Shown: positions 20,860 through 29,356 of the stretch, piece after piece | Numbering within the stretch: position 1 is the first letter of the stretch | Layout of the letters: every line of letters begins with the position of its first letter | Virus record (IMG/VR): IMGVR_UViG_3300022750_000019 | Coordinates: 1 to 45,949 of that record | Length of the DNA: 45,949 nucleotides | From: a virus | Reading direction: 5' to 3' (one strand) | The notes under the pieces: generated by a model | Told to the model about the DNA's origin: nothing | Seen by the model: only the letters and a program-made list of their open reading frames with translations | Database searches by the model: none | Translations under genes and position numbers: made by a program

Positions 20860-20883
20860 AAAAAAGCCCTCATAAGTGAGGGC
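20860..20883 (-). terminator. Intrinsic terminator overlapping a ribosome site
   Basis: Minus strand GCCCTCA-CTTA-TGAGGGC plus six T's, then ATG at 20859. Ends the primase transcript, and its 3' arm holds the GAGGG ribosome site of the next gene. Confidence 0.8.
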
Positions 20884-20911
20884 TTAGTGTCTCCGCTACA
20901 GGTCTATATTG

Positions 20912-23266
20912 TCAAGTGGCTACGGGCGCAATTGACAGGCGTTCTGTCTTGCGGTTGTTGGTGGCGTTGACGTGCTCGGTGCGCTCCAGAGTGCCGGACT
21001 TCACCATAGCCGTTATGACCTTCTCGACGTCCTCGCGCTTCCACTTCTTGCAGCGGTTGATCACCACGCCGATTGTCTCGCTGTGGCCGTCGCCCAGCAT
21101 ATTGACGATACGGGCTCGCACGGCCTCGGCGGGGCTGCTCTCCTCGTTTTCGTTCGCGTAGGCAAGCATGGTCTTCTCTCGAATGTCCCGCTCCACGAAC
21201 GCATAGGCCCACCGGACGTGCTCGGCGGTTCGCAGGCCGGACGGTGCCGCAAGGGTAAGGCTGATCTTGGAAACCATTTCACGCGCTCGGCGCGGGATCG
21301 CCTCAAGGCCTGTACGCTCCTTGTGGTGCTCTGCCTTCTCCCAGGCCCACTGGGCGACCTGCTCAAGCATGTCCTTGGCTTCGGGGTCGCTTCTCACGGT
21401 GGACCGCTCGCCGTACCACTCCACCCGGTGGTTCTCGAAGTCGGCATACCCGCCATCGTACAGGGACCGAATCGTCATACTCATGCGGTCGCCCATCTTG
21501 GAGGACTTGAACCCTTTCTTTGCTTTGGGGTTGGTTTCCTTCTCGCTGATGATGATCGATCGACCAATAAACCCGTTGGTGGCCTGCTCGGGCGTTACCA
21601 GGGCGTCAAACGTCACAGGGGTAGTGAATCCGATCAGCGATAGATAAGGCTTCTCCAGGCCGTTGTCGATGGCCTGGATAGCATTGTCCAGTTGCGGGAT
21701 GCGGCGAGCAAGCGCCCCGCTCTTGTCCTCGTTTTCCATTACGGCCTTGCGCGCCGCCTTGACCTCTCCGATTAGCGCCTTGCGGACCTCCCGCTTTGTA
21801 TCGCCCGTCAGCGGCATGAAGCTGTTTGCCTTCGAGTACGCCGACATGAGCACGCCGATGACGCCCGAATGGTAGGACTCTTTCGAGGTGGTAATGGTCT
21901 TGAGCAGGACCCCGAATTCGTCAATAACGTAGTTCGCCGCCTGATTGTCGATGAGGTTCCGAATGATTTCCTGCTCGGACTTGATAGAGCCGACGGTCGC
22001 CCGCTGGATCCCGGCAGCCTGGTGAATGGCGTTAATGGACTGCATAACGGCCTCCTTGCCCGTTGCGGAGCCGGCCACGCACATTGCGAACAGGTTGGCG
22101 GTCACGCCGTCGAGGTCGTCCGTCCAGCGCAAGCCGATGACATTCGACATGGATACCAGGGCGGCGGCCACGGCCAGGTTCTCCCGAGGAAACCGCGACT
22201 GATCGTTGATCCACTTGCAGACTTCCCCGACGAACCCTGGCGGGCGCAGCAGGTCAATGCCGTTGACGTGGAAGGGGTGCTCGGACTTCTTGACCTTCTT
22301 GGGCGCCTCGCCGTCGACAACTTCCGCCGCTATCTCCTCGACAAGCTGCTTGACAGGCTCCGGCTCATCCTCAAACCAGGTAGTGGGCGTGAACTCTACC
22401 GGCTCCTCCCACCCGCCTTGCTCCGCGTGAAAGATCAGCGTCCCGAGGGTTACCGGGTTGGCTGACTTGCCGAAACGGTCCCAGTCGTTGCGTAGCTTGT
22501 TGGCGCCTGGGTAGGTGTCGCCCTTGGCGCTCCAGTCGTTCCACAGGTCGAAGCCTGACCCGCCCGTCGCGTGATGCAGCGCCATGCCCACGGCCAGCCA
22601 CTCGGCGCGGCCTGAGTTGTAGTCGATATGGGCAAGCATGCCCGTCAGGTCCTCCATGGTGACGTCAACCGCCGACCCGTTCACGTCAGCCCGGAAGGCG
22701 TCCGGCCGGCGCAGAAGGTCTAGCAGTTCCTGGGGCGCCTCGGTGATGTCCGAGGGGCTGCCAAAGAGAACTTGGTAGGTGTTGCCGCTGGCGTGCATAG
22801 AGCCGGGACCCACGCAGAACCCTGAGGACTTGAAGTCAATCCCCTTGTAGTCCTTGTGGTTTTGCAAAAGGCTCATGCCTTCCGGCGCTCTATAGTAGAC
22901 GTGCATGGATCCCTGGCCGGACCCGGTCTGCACGGTTAGGCCCGCAGTTGCTGCCAGGTCCACGCCAAGCGCCCCTACCAGCCTGTGGTAGGCGTCCACG
23001 CCGCCGTTACGGGCATCCACGTCGACCACTAGCAAGCCCTTCACCAGGACGCCGTAGCCCGTGTCGAGCTGGCCCATTTCTTCCATCCCTTCGAGCTGCT
23101 CCTCGGACCAGTCGGGGGTGTGCTGCCAGTTGCTGGCAATCGGGTGCTTATAGGCTGCCAGGCATTCCGGCTTGCCGCACGCACACCCGCCGTCATCGCT
23201 TGCGCCATGCAAGCCGAAGATGCGTAGCCCTGCATCAATGAATTCAAAAGCGTTCTGGATAGCCAT
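20912..23266 (-). CDS. Primase-polymerase / ATPase replication protein
   Basis: 784 residues. The N-terminal part is a bifunctional primase-polymerase domain: a CACGKPEC knuckle at about residue 28, LLVVDVDARNGG (catalytic acidic pair) and SMHVYYRAPEG with the following histidine. A PriCT-like helical segment follows (YNSGRAEWLAVGMALHHATGG). The second half is a DUF3987-type ATPase with AGSATGKE (Walker A) and YVIDEFGVLL (Walker B), and a helical C-terminus with a winged-helix-like end. It would start and drive DNA replication. Start ATG 23266. It is a single-gene unit flanked by iterons on both sides. Confidence 0.88.
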   Translation of the reverse strand: MAIQNAFEFIDAGLRIFGLHGASDDGGCACGKPECLAAYKHPIASNWQHTPDWSEEQLEGMEEMGQLDTGYGVLVKGLLVVDVDARNGGVDAYHRLVGALGVDLAATAGLTVQTGSGQGSMHVYYRAPEGMSLLQNHKDYKGIDFKSSGFCVGPGSMHASGNTYQVLFGSPSDITEAPQELLDLLRRPDAFRADVNGSAVDVTMEDLTGMLAHIDYNSGRAEWLAVGMALHHATGGSGFDLWNDWSAKGDTYPGANKLRNDWDRFGKSANPVTLGTLIFHAEQGGWEEPVEFTPTTWFEDEPEPVKQLVEEIAAEVVDGEAPKKVKKSEHPFHVNGIDLLRPPGFVGEVCKWINDQSRFPRENLAVAAALVSMSNVIGLRWTDDLDGVTANLFAMCVAGSATGKEAVMQSINAIHQAAGIQRATVGSIKSEQEIIRNLIDNQAANYVIDEFGVLLKTITTSKESYHSGVIGVLMSAYSKANSFMPLTGDTKREVRKALIGEVKAARKAVMENEDKSGALARRIPQLDNAIQAIDNGLEKPYLSLIGFTTPVTFDALVTPEQATNGFIGRSIIISEKETNPKAKKGFKSSKMGDRMSMTIRSLYDGGYADFENHRVEWYGERSTVRSDPEAKDMLEQVAQWAWEKAEHHKERTGLEAIPRRAREMVSKISLTLAAPSGLRTAEHVRWAYAFVERDIREKTMLAYANENEESSPAEAVRARIVNMLGDGHSETIGVVINRCKKWKREDVEKVITAMVKSGTLERTEHVNATNNRKTERLSIAPVAT

Positions 23267-23303
23267 TTATTGCGTGTCTCCGTGTAGGTGGCGCGAGTAT
23301 ATA

Positions 23304-23322
23304 GCGAGATAGCGAGATATCC
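23304..23322 (+). repeat. Iteron copy 4 in divergent promoter region
   Basis: GCGAGATAGCGAGATATCC, identical to 20110-20128 (minus). It lies in the 150-bp gap between the divergent primase and recombinase genes, where it could control both directions. Confidence 0.85.
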
Positions 23323-23350
23323 AATCGTCAAAATATTATTTAGAAATTAG

Positions 23351-23379
23351 TTGACCTTCCCTTATTCCGTCCGTAGAGT
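23351..23379 (+). promoter_or_regulatory. Promoter for the recombination operon
   Basis: -35 TTGACC, 17-nt spacer, -10 TAGAGT; ATG of the first gene at 23417. A TGTCAA half-site lies at 23386. Confidence 0.6.
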
Positions 23380-23416
23380 TCGCCCTGTCAAACGACACAC
23401 CACGGAGAAAGCAACA

Positions 23417-24373
23417 ATGATTATCGAGGCACCCAAAGAACGCCCACCAGTTATTACGCTCCTCGGCGAGCCAGGCATGGGCAAAACGCTTCTGGCCTGC
23501 ATGTTCCCTGATGCAATTATCATTCGCCTTGAGGACGGCATCCAGTCCGTGCCGGTCGAGAAGCGCCCAGCGATCATGCCGATTGTTACCACCGTCGACA
23601 TGCTGGAGGAGCAAATCCGCTGGGTCGTGATGAACCGCAAGGCTCACGGCAAAAAAACGCTCATCATCGACAGTATCACCCGCGCCGAAACGATGTTCGA
23701 GAAGCATATCGTCGAGACGGACGGAAACAACCCTGCATCGATCAACCAGGCGTGCGGCGGCTTCGGTGCCGGCCCTAAAGCGCTGGGCGCCCTACACGCC
23801 AAGTTCCGTGGCCTGCTCAAGGCGGCGAATGATCGCGGCTTTACGGTGATCATCATTGCCCACGCATCGACTGAAACGGTCGAGCCGCCAGACGGTGAGA
23901 ACTACAGCCGCTACACCATGCGCCTGGGCAAGCACTCCATTGCTCCATGGTCCGACGACGTCGACATGATTGGCTTCCTGTGCTTGCAGAAGTTCGTTCG
24001 CGGCGCCAAGGATGAGACGAAAATGGGCAAGGCTAAGGCCGGTAAAGCCCTGTCGGATGGCACTCGACTGCTCGTTGTCCACGCTGTGGCCGGGAACATT
24101 TCTAAGAACCGGTTTGGTATCGAGGAACCTATCGAGCTTCCGCCTGTTGCTGCCTGGGATAACCCGCTGCTCAAGCTGATTCCGTACTATTCGGGTAATA
24201 TCGGCCCGTTGGTTTCAGTCCAGGAACAGGCCAAGCCTGAGCCGGAAGTCAAGACAGCCACAAAGCCGCAGAGTGAAGACCAGGGCTTTGACGCTACCGA
24301 AGCTCAGGACGATGACGACAGTCCGGACGCCCCAACGGCCGAGGAAGTGGCCTACCAAGAACCCGAACTGTAA
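23417..24373 (+). CDS. Sak4-like RecA-fold ATPase (AAA_24)
   Basis: 318 residues. Walker A GEPGMGKT near the start, TLIIDSITRAE as the Walker B region, then a RecA-type core (FTVIIIAHASTETV) and a long acidic tail (ATEAQDDDDSPDAPTAEEV). This family acts as a single-strand annealing/recombination ATPase in phages, usually beside an SSB. Start ATG 23417 has a GGAG upstream; an earlier in-frame codon at 23351 lies within the promoter. First gene of the rightward operon. Confidence 0.85.
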   Translation: MIIEAPKERPPVITLLGEPGMGKTLLACMFPDAIIIRLEDGIQSVPVEKRPAIMPIVTTVDMLEEQIRWVVMNRKAHGKKTLIIDSITRAETMFEKHIVETDGNNPASINQACGGFGAGPKALGALHAKFRGLLKAANDRGFTVIIIAHASTETVEPPDGENYSRYTMRLGKHSIAPWSDDVDMIGFLCLQKFVRGAKDETKMGKAKAGKALSDGTRLLVVHAVAGNISKNRFGIEEPIELPPVAAWDNPLLKLIPYYSGNIGPLVSVQEQAKPEPEVKTATKPQSEDQGFDATEAQDDDDSPDAPTAEEVAYQEPEL

Positions 24374-24415
24374 ACCCGCTTTACACCCTACTTTTATTGA
24401 TTGGAGATTGACCGC

Positions 24416-25144
24416 ATGACCGCAAACTTTTGGGATACCGGCGACGGCGAAGTGGTACAAAAGCAAGACACCATCGAGGTGGAAGGTGGTAACAGTGGCT
24501 TGATGCCGATCCCGGCCCGAACTCAGGTCAAGATTGGCATCCAGGAAGCCAAGTGGGAAACCAGCGACGGCGACGGCACCTACATCAACCTCAAGCACCA
24601 GGTGCTTGCGCCGGAGTGCTACAAGGGCCGTATCGTGTTCCAGAAGCTGCACGTTAACCCGCTCGCAACTTCGCCCAATAACAAGTCCTTGACCGAGGAG
24701 AAGCTACGCAAGAAGAAAGCCAAGGCCCTTCGCATGCTGGGCGTGATCGACACGAACGCGGGCGGCAAGCTGCTCAGCTCCCCGCAGGCGCCGACCGATG
24801 AAACGCTCACGCTTCACTTGGTCAACAAAACCATGATGATGGAACTCGACGTGTACGAGTTCGATCACAAGGACGGCGTCAAGATCCCGAACCCCGTCGA
24901 CTACATGCGCGGCAACTGGGTCAAAAAGGTTGCGCCGAAGTCCGCCTTTGTCGACATGACCAAGGATGAGCAGGCCGCCGCCGTGGAGAAGACCAAGCAG
25001 GAATATGCAGCACTGCTTGCTCAGGGTCCAAGCCAGCGCGAACAGCCGGCCGCACGCCAGCAGGCGCGCCCAGCGGGTCAGCAGTCCTCACCGGCCGCCG
25101 CCTCGACGTCCTTCGACGAATTCGACGACGATATCCCGTTCTAG
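24416..25144 (+). CDS. SSB-like protein (DUF669-type)
   Basis: 242 residues from ATG 24416 (GGAG upstream). The core (VKIGIQEAKWETSDGDGTYINLKHQVL... FQKLHV) is an OB-fold-like beta pattern. A Q/A/P-rich linker leads to an acidic tip, FDEFDDDIPF, the classic SSB C-terminal tail that docks partner proteins. It would coat single-stranded DNA for the Sak4-like and YqaJ-like proteins around it. Confidence 0.85.
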   Translation: MTANFWDTGDGEVVQKQDTIEVEGGNSGLMPIPARTQVKIGIQEAKWETSDGDGTYINLKHQVLAPECYKGRIVFQKLHVNPLATSPNNKSLTEEKLRKKKAKALRMLGVIDTNAGGKLLSSPQAPTDETLTLHLVNKTMMMELDVYEFDHKDGVKIPNPVDYMRGNWVKKVAPKSAFVDMTKDEQAAAVEKTKQEYAALLAQGPSQREQPAARQQARPAGQQSSPAAASTSFDEFDDDIPF

Positions 25145-25179
25145 GCCCTTCTGTTAACCGGATTAACACCAACAATCTA

Positions 25180-25193
25180 GGGGCTTCGGCCCC
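25180..25193 (+). terminator. UUCG-type hairpin in the lipoprotein leader
   Basis: GGGGC-TTCG-GCCCC with no T-run; an attenuator or RNA stabiliser rather than a full terminator. A GTTAACCGGATTAAC palindrome (25153-25167) with the same 5-5-5 layout as the GTCAA sites lies just upstream. Confidence 0.5.
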
Positions 25194-25214
25194 GCTCAAC
25201 TAGGAGTTTCACCC

Positions 25215-25643
25215 GTGAAAGCATCCCGTTTCTTTGGCGCCCTGGCGCTGTCGGTCGCCGCCATGGCTTGCCTGTCCGGCTGCGATAGTGACGCCCGCGT
25301 AGCCTCCCGCAACCTTTCGCAAGCGGCCGATAACTTCGAAGTGTCACGCCGCGTCGTGTTCTACAACGGCATCACTGGCGATTACGTACTATCCCTGGAG
25401 GGTCGCTGCTCGTTCGACGCGAGCGTCGCACGAAAGGTTGACGTTACCTGCAAGGTCGGCCCCAAGGAGTTCAAAAAGCACTCCCTCGGCCTGTCGGATA
25501 ACGTCACCTATTTTTCCGAGCAGTTGAACCCGGTGGACGTCAGCGTCTATCACTACCGGGTAATCTTTAAGCCCCAGGTGATCCTCCCCGACATTGATTT
25601 CAAGGGTAGCGCCACGGCCGTTGGTGACGCCCTGGTCAAGTAG
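25215..25643 (+). CDS. Phage lipoprotein
   Basis: 142 residues from GTG 25215 (AGGAG upstream). Signal peptide with lipobox LSGC (Cys23). The mature part is beta-rich (VSRRVVFYNGITGDYVLSLEGRC, FKKHSLGLSDNVTYFSEQL). Similar lipoproteins occur inside replication operons of Pseudomonas phages; superinfection exclusion is the usual guess. It is unexpected among recombination genes. Confidence 0.8.
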   Translation: MKASRFFGALALSVAAMACLSGCDSDARVASRNLSQAADNFEVSRRVVFYNGITGDYVLSLEGRCSFDASVARKVDVTCKVGPKEFKKHSLGLSDNVTYFSEQLNPVDVSVYHYRVIFKPQVILPDIDFKGSATAVGDALVK

Positions 25644-25658
25644 CCACACCTATCATCC

Positions 25659-25682
25659 GGGCGCTTCGGCGCCCTTCTTTTT
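25659..25682 (+). terminator. Intrinsic terminator with UUCG loop
   Basis: GGGCGC-TTCG-GCGCCC then TTCTTTTT, the strongest hairpin seen on the plus strand. It must be passed (or used as a regulator) for the exonuclease and helicase genes to be read. Confidence 0.85.
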
Positions 25683-25699
25683 GCCTGGAGAGACAGAAA

Positions 25700-26590
25700 A
25701 TGACCGAAGTAACCACCGCCTCCGCACTGGAGAAAGCCCCGCGCAAGAAGCATGGCCGGATCACCGGAGGCCAGATTGCGGCTATCCTGGGCGTTAGCAA
25801 GACAATGAAGCGTGCCCAGGTGCTGCGGGCAATGGTTCGCGAGTACCACGGTGATGCGAGCGAGTACGCGCCAAGCGTAGCCACTGAATACGCCGACATG
25901 TACCGCCAGCAAGCAGAGCGCGCCTTTGAAGACAAGTTCAAGCTGAACATTACGCGCTCTGACGTAAAGAAGCCGCACAAGCTCCTCAGCACCCACCCAA
26001 TGCTCATTAAGTCAAAAACCGAGCCAGGGCCTGGGCTTCTGTACTTGCGCCTCCCATACGGCCAGCGAGACGTTGCAGAGCCAACCGGATTCAAGCCGCT
26101 TGCAGACCAGGCGCACCACTTCGCGCAAATGCAGTTCGAGCTGTTGAACGCTGGCGTGGAGTGGGGCGTGTTTTGCCAGTGGTCCGTCCTTGGCATGCGT
26201 AACGAGAAGGTCGCGATCGATCGCCGCTGGATCGACGTAAACCTTCCCCAGCTCGAAGCCTTTTACGATGAGTACAAAGAGGCCTGCAAGGATAAGGCGC
26301 ACCGCGAGCCACTGCGCAAGCAGATTGACAACCAGAACGCCGCGAAGCTGCTGGTTGAGTACGACGAATTGTCAGTCGTCACCACGAACGCCAAGGCCCG
26401 CCAGGACGAAATCCTGGAGAAGCTCAAGCAAATGGCCGGCGACAGCTCCGTGACGATCTGCGGGCGCAACCTGACCCGCACCGAGACGCAGGGATCAATC
26501 TCCTACGCCGCCGCAGTCAAAAAATTGTTGCCTGGCGCAGACCTTGAAGCGTACCGTGGCGCACCCTCAACGAAGTGGAAGCTTGATTAA
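25700..26590 (+). CDS. YqaJ-like viral recombinase exonuclease
   Basis: 296 residues. GGQIAAILGVSKTMKRAQVLRAMVREYHG is the typical YqaJ N-terminal motif (G(S)SDxAAxLGxSPY), followed by QQAERAFEDKF and HFAQMQFELLNAGVEWGVFCQW. The C-terminal half is helical and ends with YRGAPSTKWKLD as in that family. It would resect DNA 5' ends for single-strand annealing with the Sak4/SSB pair. SD GGAGAG before ATG. Confidence 0.85.
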   Translation: MTEVTTASALEKAPRKKHGRITGGQIAAILGVSKTMKRAQVLRAMVREYHGDASEYAPSVATEYADMYRQQAERAFEDKFKLNITRSDVKKPHKLLSTHPMLIKSKTEPGPGLLYLRLPYGQRDVAEPTGFKPLADQAHHFAQMQFELLNAGVEWGVFCQWSVLGMRNEKVAIDRRWIDVNLPQLEAFYDEYKEACKDKAHREPLRKQIDNQNAAKLLVEYDELSVVTTNAKARQDEILEKLKQMAGDSSVTICGRNLTRTETQGSISYAAAVKKLLPGADLEAYRGAPSTKWKLD

Positions 26591-28426
26591 ATGTCATACG
26601 TCCTGCGACCCTATCAGCTAAACGCTGTTACCGCCGCACTGACTGAGATTCGCCGATCCCTAGAGCCGTGCCTTATCGAGGCGGCCACGGGGGCCGGCAA
26701 GTCCCTGCTTGTTGCGGACATCGCCAACAAGGTCAACAAGATGAGCGGCAAGCACGTGCTGTGCCTGGCGCCGTCCAAGGAGCTTGTAGAGCAGAACTAT
26801 GAAAAGTTCCTGCTTACTGGCGAGCCCGCATCGATCTACTGCGCATCAGCCGGACGCAAGGACCTTCGCCACCCGGTCATTTTCGCGTCGCCAGGTTCGT
26901 TCAAGTCGGTTGCCAAGCAGGTTGGCTCACGCATCGCTGTGGTGATAGTGGACGAAGCCCAGGGCATGACGGCGACGGTAATCGGCATCATTGAGGATAT
27001 CCGCTCAGTAAACCCGAACGTCCGCGTTATCGGCCTTACAGGCACTCCGTACGTAATGGGCGGCGGCTACATCTACCGCATGGACGAAAACGGCAAGGTC
27101 ATGGGCGACAACAAGGCCCGTAACCCGTATTTCATGCGCAAGGTTTACAGCATCACCGCGCCCGAGCTGATCGACCTCGGATTCCTCACGCCTCCGGTAA
27201 TGGGCGCTCTAGGGGTCGCTGGTTACGACACGTCCGGTATTGACTTCACGGACGCGAAGAAAGAGGTTGACGCGCAGATTGACCGCGCCTTTATGGGCGA
27301 CAACCGCATAACCGCCAAGATCATCGCCGACATCGTCTACCAGTCGCGAGACAAGCGCGGCGTAATGATCTTTGCGTCATCGATCCAGCACGCAGAGGAG
27401 TGCATGCGGTCGCTGCCTCCGACCATGTCCAGGATCGTTACGGGCAAGACGCCGAAGAAAGAACGTGAATACATAATTTCCGAGTTCAAGGCGCAGCGGA
27501 TCAAGTACCTGGTAAACGTCGCGGTACTGACGACTGGGTTTGACGCTCCGCACGTCGATGTAATCGCAATCCTTCGGGCGACTGAGTCCATCGGCCTGAT
27601 GCAACAAATCATTGGCCGTGGCCTGCGCCTGTTCGACGGCAAGGATTACGTTCTGGTCCTGGACTACGCTGAGAACATAGAGCGCCACTGCCCGGACGGC
27701 GACATTTTCCGCCCGGACGTAAAGGCCTCACTTGGCGGCACGTCCGGCATGCCAATGAATGTGGTTTGCCCTGACTGCTCAGCGGACAATGAGTTTTCAT
27801 CACGCAAGAACGATGAGGGCCACGCCATCGACGACCAGGGCTACTTTGTAGACCTTGCCGGTGACCGCGTGATGATCGACACGGCCGAGGTGGATCCTGA
27901 GACGCAGAAGCCTATCAAGCTGCCCGTCCCGGCTCACTTTGGGCGCAGGTGCCAGGCGTTCCACCCTGCGCGTGACGGGTTCTCATATCAGTGCGGTTAC
28001 CGTTGGTCCTCCAAGGAGTGCCCGCACTGCAAGGCGGATAACGATATCGCCGCCAGGTACTGCAAGGAGTGCAAAGGCGAGATTATCGACCCTGGCAGCA
28101 AGCTCAAGATCGAGTTCAAGCGCCAGAAAAAAGACGCTACACAAATGCAGTGCGATCAGGTACTGTCAGCGGTCAATCAGTACGGGGTTAGCCAGAAAGG
28201 CAACAAGCAGTGCGTTACGACCTTCACGACCCCGTACAGGACGTTTCAAATCTACTTCCAGTACGAAAGCACCAGCCCAGCCCGTGCGGCCGAGTGGGCG
28301 CGATATATGGAAGTGAGCGACGGCGGTAACTTCGAGCCGGATACCGTGACCTACAAAAAAGACTCCCTGAGCGGAATGTACAGGGTCTACGACTACAACC
28401 AGCCAGCGGACAGCGACGGACTATGA
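26591..28426 (+). CDS. SF2 DEAD/DEAH-type helicase with zinc-binding C-terminus
   Basis: 611 residues. Motif I ATGAGKS, motif II VDEAQG, motif III GLTGTP and motif VI QIIGRGLR identify an SSL2/UvrB-fold helicase. Beyond residue 400 several CxxC pairs (CPDC, CPHCKADND, CKECKG) suggest two zinc ribbons. Acts in replication/recombination together with the VRR-NUC gene that overlaps its end. The start is 1 nt after the upstream stop. Confidence 0.92.
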   Translation: MSYVLRPYQLNAVTAALTEIRRSLEPCLIEAATGAGKSLLVADIANKVNKMSGKHVLCLAPSKELVEQNYEKFLLTGEPASIYCASAGRKDLRHPVIFASPGSFKSVAKQVGSRIAVVIVDEAQGMTATVIGIIEDIRSVNPNVRVIGLTGTPYVMGGGYIYRMDENGKVMGDNKARNPYFMRKVYSITAPELIDLGFLTPPVMGALGVAGYDTSGIDFTDAKKEVDAQIDRAFMGDNRITAKIIADIVYQSRDKRGVMIFASSIQHAEECMRSLPPTMSRIVTGKTPKKEREYIISEFKAQRIKYLVNVAVLTTGFDAPHVDVIAILRATESIGLMQQIIGRGLRLFDGKDYVLVLDYAENIERHCPDGDIFRPDVKASLGGTSGMPMNVVCPDCSADNEFSSRKNDEGHAIDDQGYFVDLAGDRVMIDTAEVDPETQKPIKLPVPAHFGRRCQAFHPARDGFSYQCGYRWSSKECPHCKADNDIAARYCKECKGEIIDPGSKLKIEFKRQKKDATQMQCDQVLSAVNQYGVSQKGNKQCVTTFTTPYRTFQIYFQYESTSPARAAEWARYMEVSDGGNFEPDTVTYKKDSLSGMYRVYDYNQPADSDGL

Positions 28427-28848
28427 AACCACTTGAAGGCATTCGCCACTTCGGCGACCTGAAATTTCGCGACCCAAAGTGCCCTCGGGAGGGGGCCGAA
28501 CAGGTCACGTTTTTTAACCAGTTGCGCAAGGGCTACCCGGACACTTACGGCATGACCGCCGTACACACCCGCAACGAAGGCAAGAAGACTCCGGGCCAGG
28601 TCCAAAAAGAAAAGGCCGAGGGCATGGCGGTCGGCACGCCAGACATTGCGATCCCCGGTAACCCTGCGTTCCTTTGCGAACTCAAGCGCAAGGACCGCAC
28701 TCTTTCTGACCTCCAGCCAGGCCAGGAACCGTACCTACGCCAGGCGCAAGCCCAGGGGGCATGGTGCTGCATCGCCTTCGGATGGGAGGCAGCAATGGAA
28801 GCATTCCACGAATGGCGGGAGCTGGTCGAATGTTCGCAGCCCAACTAG
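28423..28848 (+). CDS. VRR-NUC domain nuclease
   Basis: 141 residues, ATGA overlap with the helicase. TAVHTRNEGKK, VGTPDIAIPG and FLCELKRKD match the PD-(D/E)xK core of the VRR-NUC family; Asp, Glu and Lys are all present. Such small enzymes are the structure-specific nuclease partner of phage SF2 helicases. DNA Holliday-junction or flap cleavage is likely. Confidence 0.88.
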   Translation: MKPLEGIRHFGDLKFRDPKCPREGAEQVTFFNQLRKGYPDTYGMTAVHTRNEGKKTPGQVQKEKAEGMAVGTPDIAIPGNPAFLCELKRKDRTLSDLQPGQEPYLRQAQAQGAWCCIAFGWEAAMEAFHEWRELVECSQPN

Positions 28849-29114
28849 AGGCAGTGATAGCTGGGGATGCGCCCGTTGATTCGTGCGTTCGCTCCCAGCT
28901 TGATTTTTGGGTATACCAGCAGGCAGTCAAGGTGCTGGACGCCTTGCGCTGCCACCGCATTCAAATGATGGACGAACACCCCGAGGAGGTCGGCAACCTG
29001 ATCCGAGCCGAGGTGCTGCGCATTCACGGGCTGCGGCGCAGGACCCCGCGACCGCCGCCGAAGGTCCAGCAGGAACCAGCCGTTCACAGACCTGAGTGGA
29101 TGGATTGGACGTAA
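28830..29114 (+). CDS. Small hypothetical protein of the replication operon
   Basis: 94 residues from ATG 28830 (GGGAGC upstream). Helical (VYQQAVKVLDALRCHRIQMMDEHPEEVGNLIRAEVLRIHG) with a basic, proline-rich tail. It overlaps the nuclease gene by 19 nt. Such proteins often accompany phage VRR-NUC genes; role unknown. Confidence 0.75.
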   Translation: MFAAQLEAVIAGDAPVDSCVRSQLDFWVYQQAVKVLDALRCHRIQMMDEHPEEVGNLIRAEVLRIHGLRRRTPRPPPKVQQEPAVHRPEWMDWT

Positions 29115-29133
29115 AGCAAAATAATGCTTGACG
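29114..29133 (+). repeat. 20-bp repeat shared with 15518-15537 (opposite strand)
   Basis: AAGCAAAATAATGCTTGACG occurs here on plus and, exactly, at 15537-15518 on minus. Both copies end in a promoter -35 box. Confidence 0.85.
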
Positions 29134-29156
29134 CGTGTGAACTGAATTGACAGAAT
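29128..29156 (+). promoter_or_regulatory. Promoter, TTGACG-17-CAGAAT
   Basis: -35 TTGACG, 17-nt spacer, CAGAAT. Closely matches the minus-strand promoter at 10254-10282, including the internal TTGACAGRATGG. Drives the small-gene tail of the operon. Confidence 0.6.
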
Positions 29157-29188
29157 GGGCTCACACCAACCAACAACGAGTAAATGAC

Positions 29189-29305
29189 ATGAACAACTTC
29201 AACACTGATGCATTCATGGCCTGGCTGAAAGCGAGCGGCAAATGCTTCAACCACATGAATACCGCTGAGCAGCGCCAGGCTATGAAAGAATACAAAGCGC
29301 TGTAA
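29189..29305 (+). CDS. 38-residue hypothetical protein
   Basis: ATG 29189 after CAACGAGTAAATGAC; ends TAA 29305. Sequence MNNFNTDAFMAWLKASGKCF... YKAL. The leader is almost the same as that of the 15450 gene, which supports coding. Helical; unknown role. Confidence 0.65.
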   Translation: MNNFNTDAFMAWLKASGKCFNHMNTAEQRQAMKEYKAL

Positions 29306-29324
29306 GCCCAGCCTCCCACCCAAA

Positions 29325-29338
29325 GCCCCGAAAGGGGC
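29325..29338 (+). terminator. Short GC hairpin
   Basis: GCCCC-GAAA-GGGGC without T-run; attenuator of the small-gene cassette type. Confidence 0.45.
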
Positions 29339-29356
29339 CTAGCCGAGTAACAGAAG

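Noticed and set aside
21869-22465. 198-residue plus-strand frame
   Set aside because: Complement of the primase gene; no ribosome site or promoter and an implausible composition.
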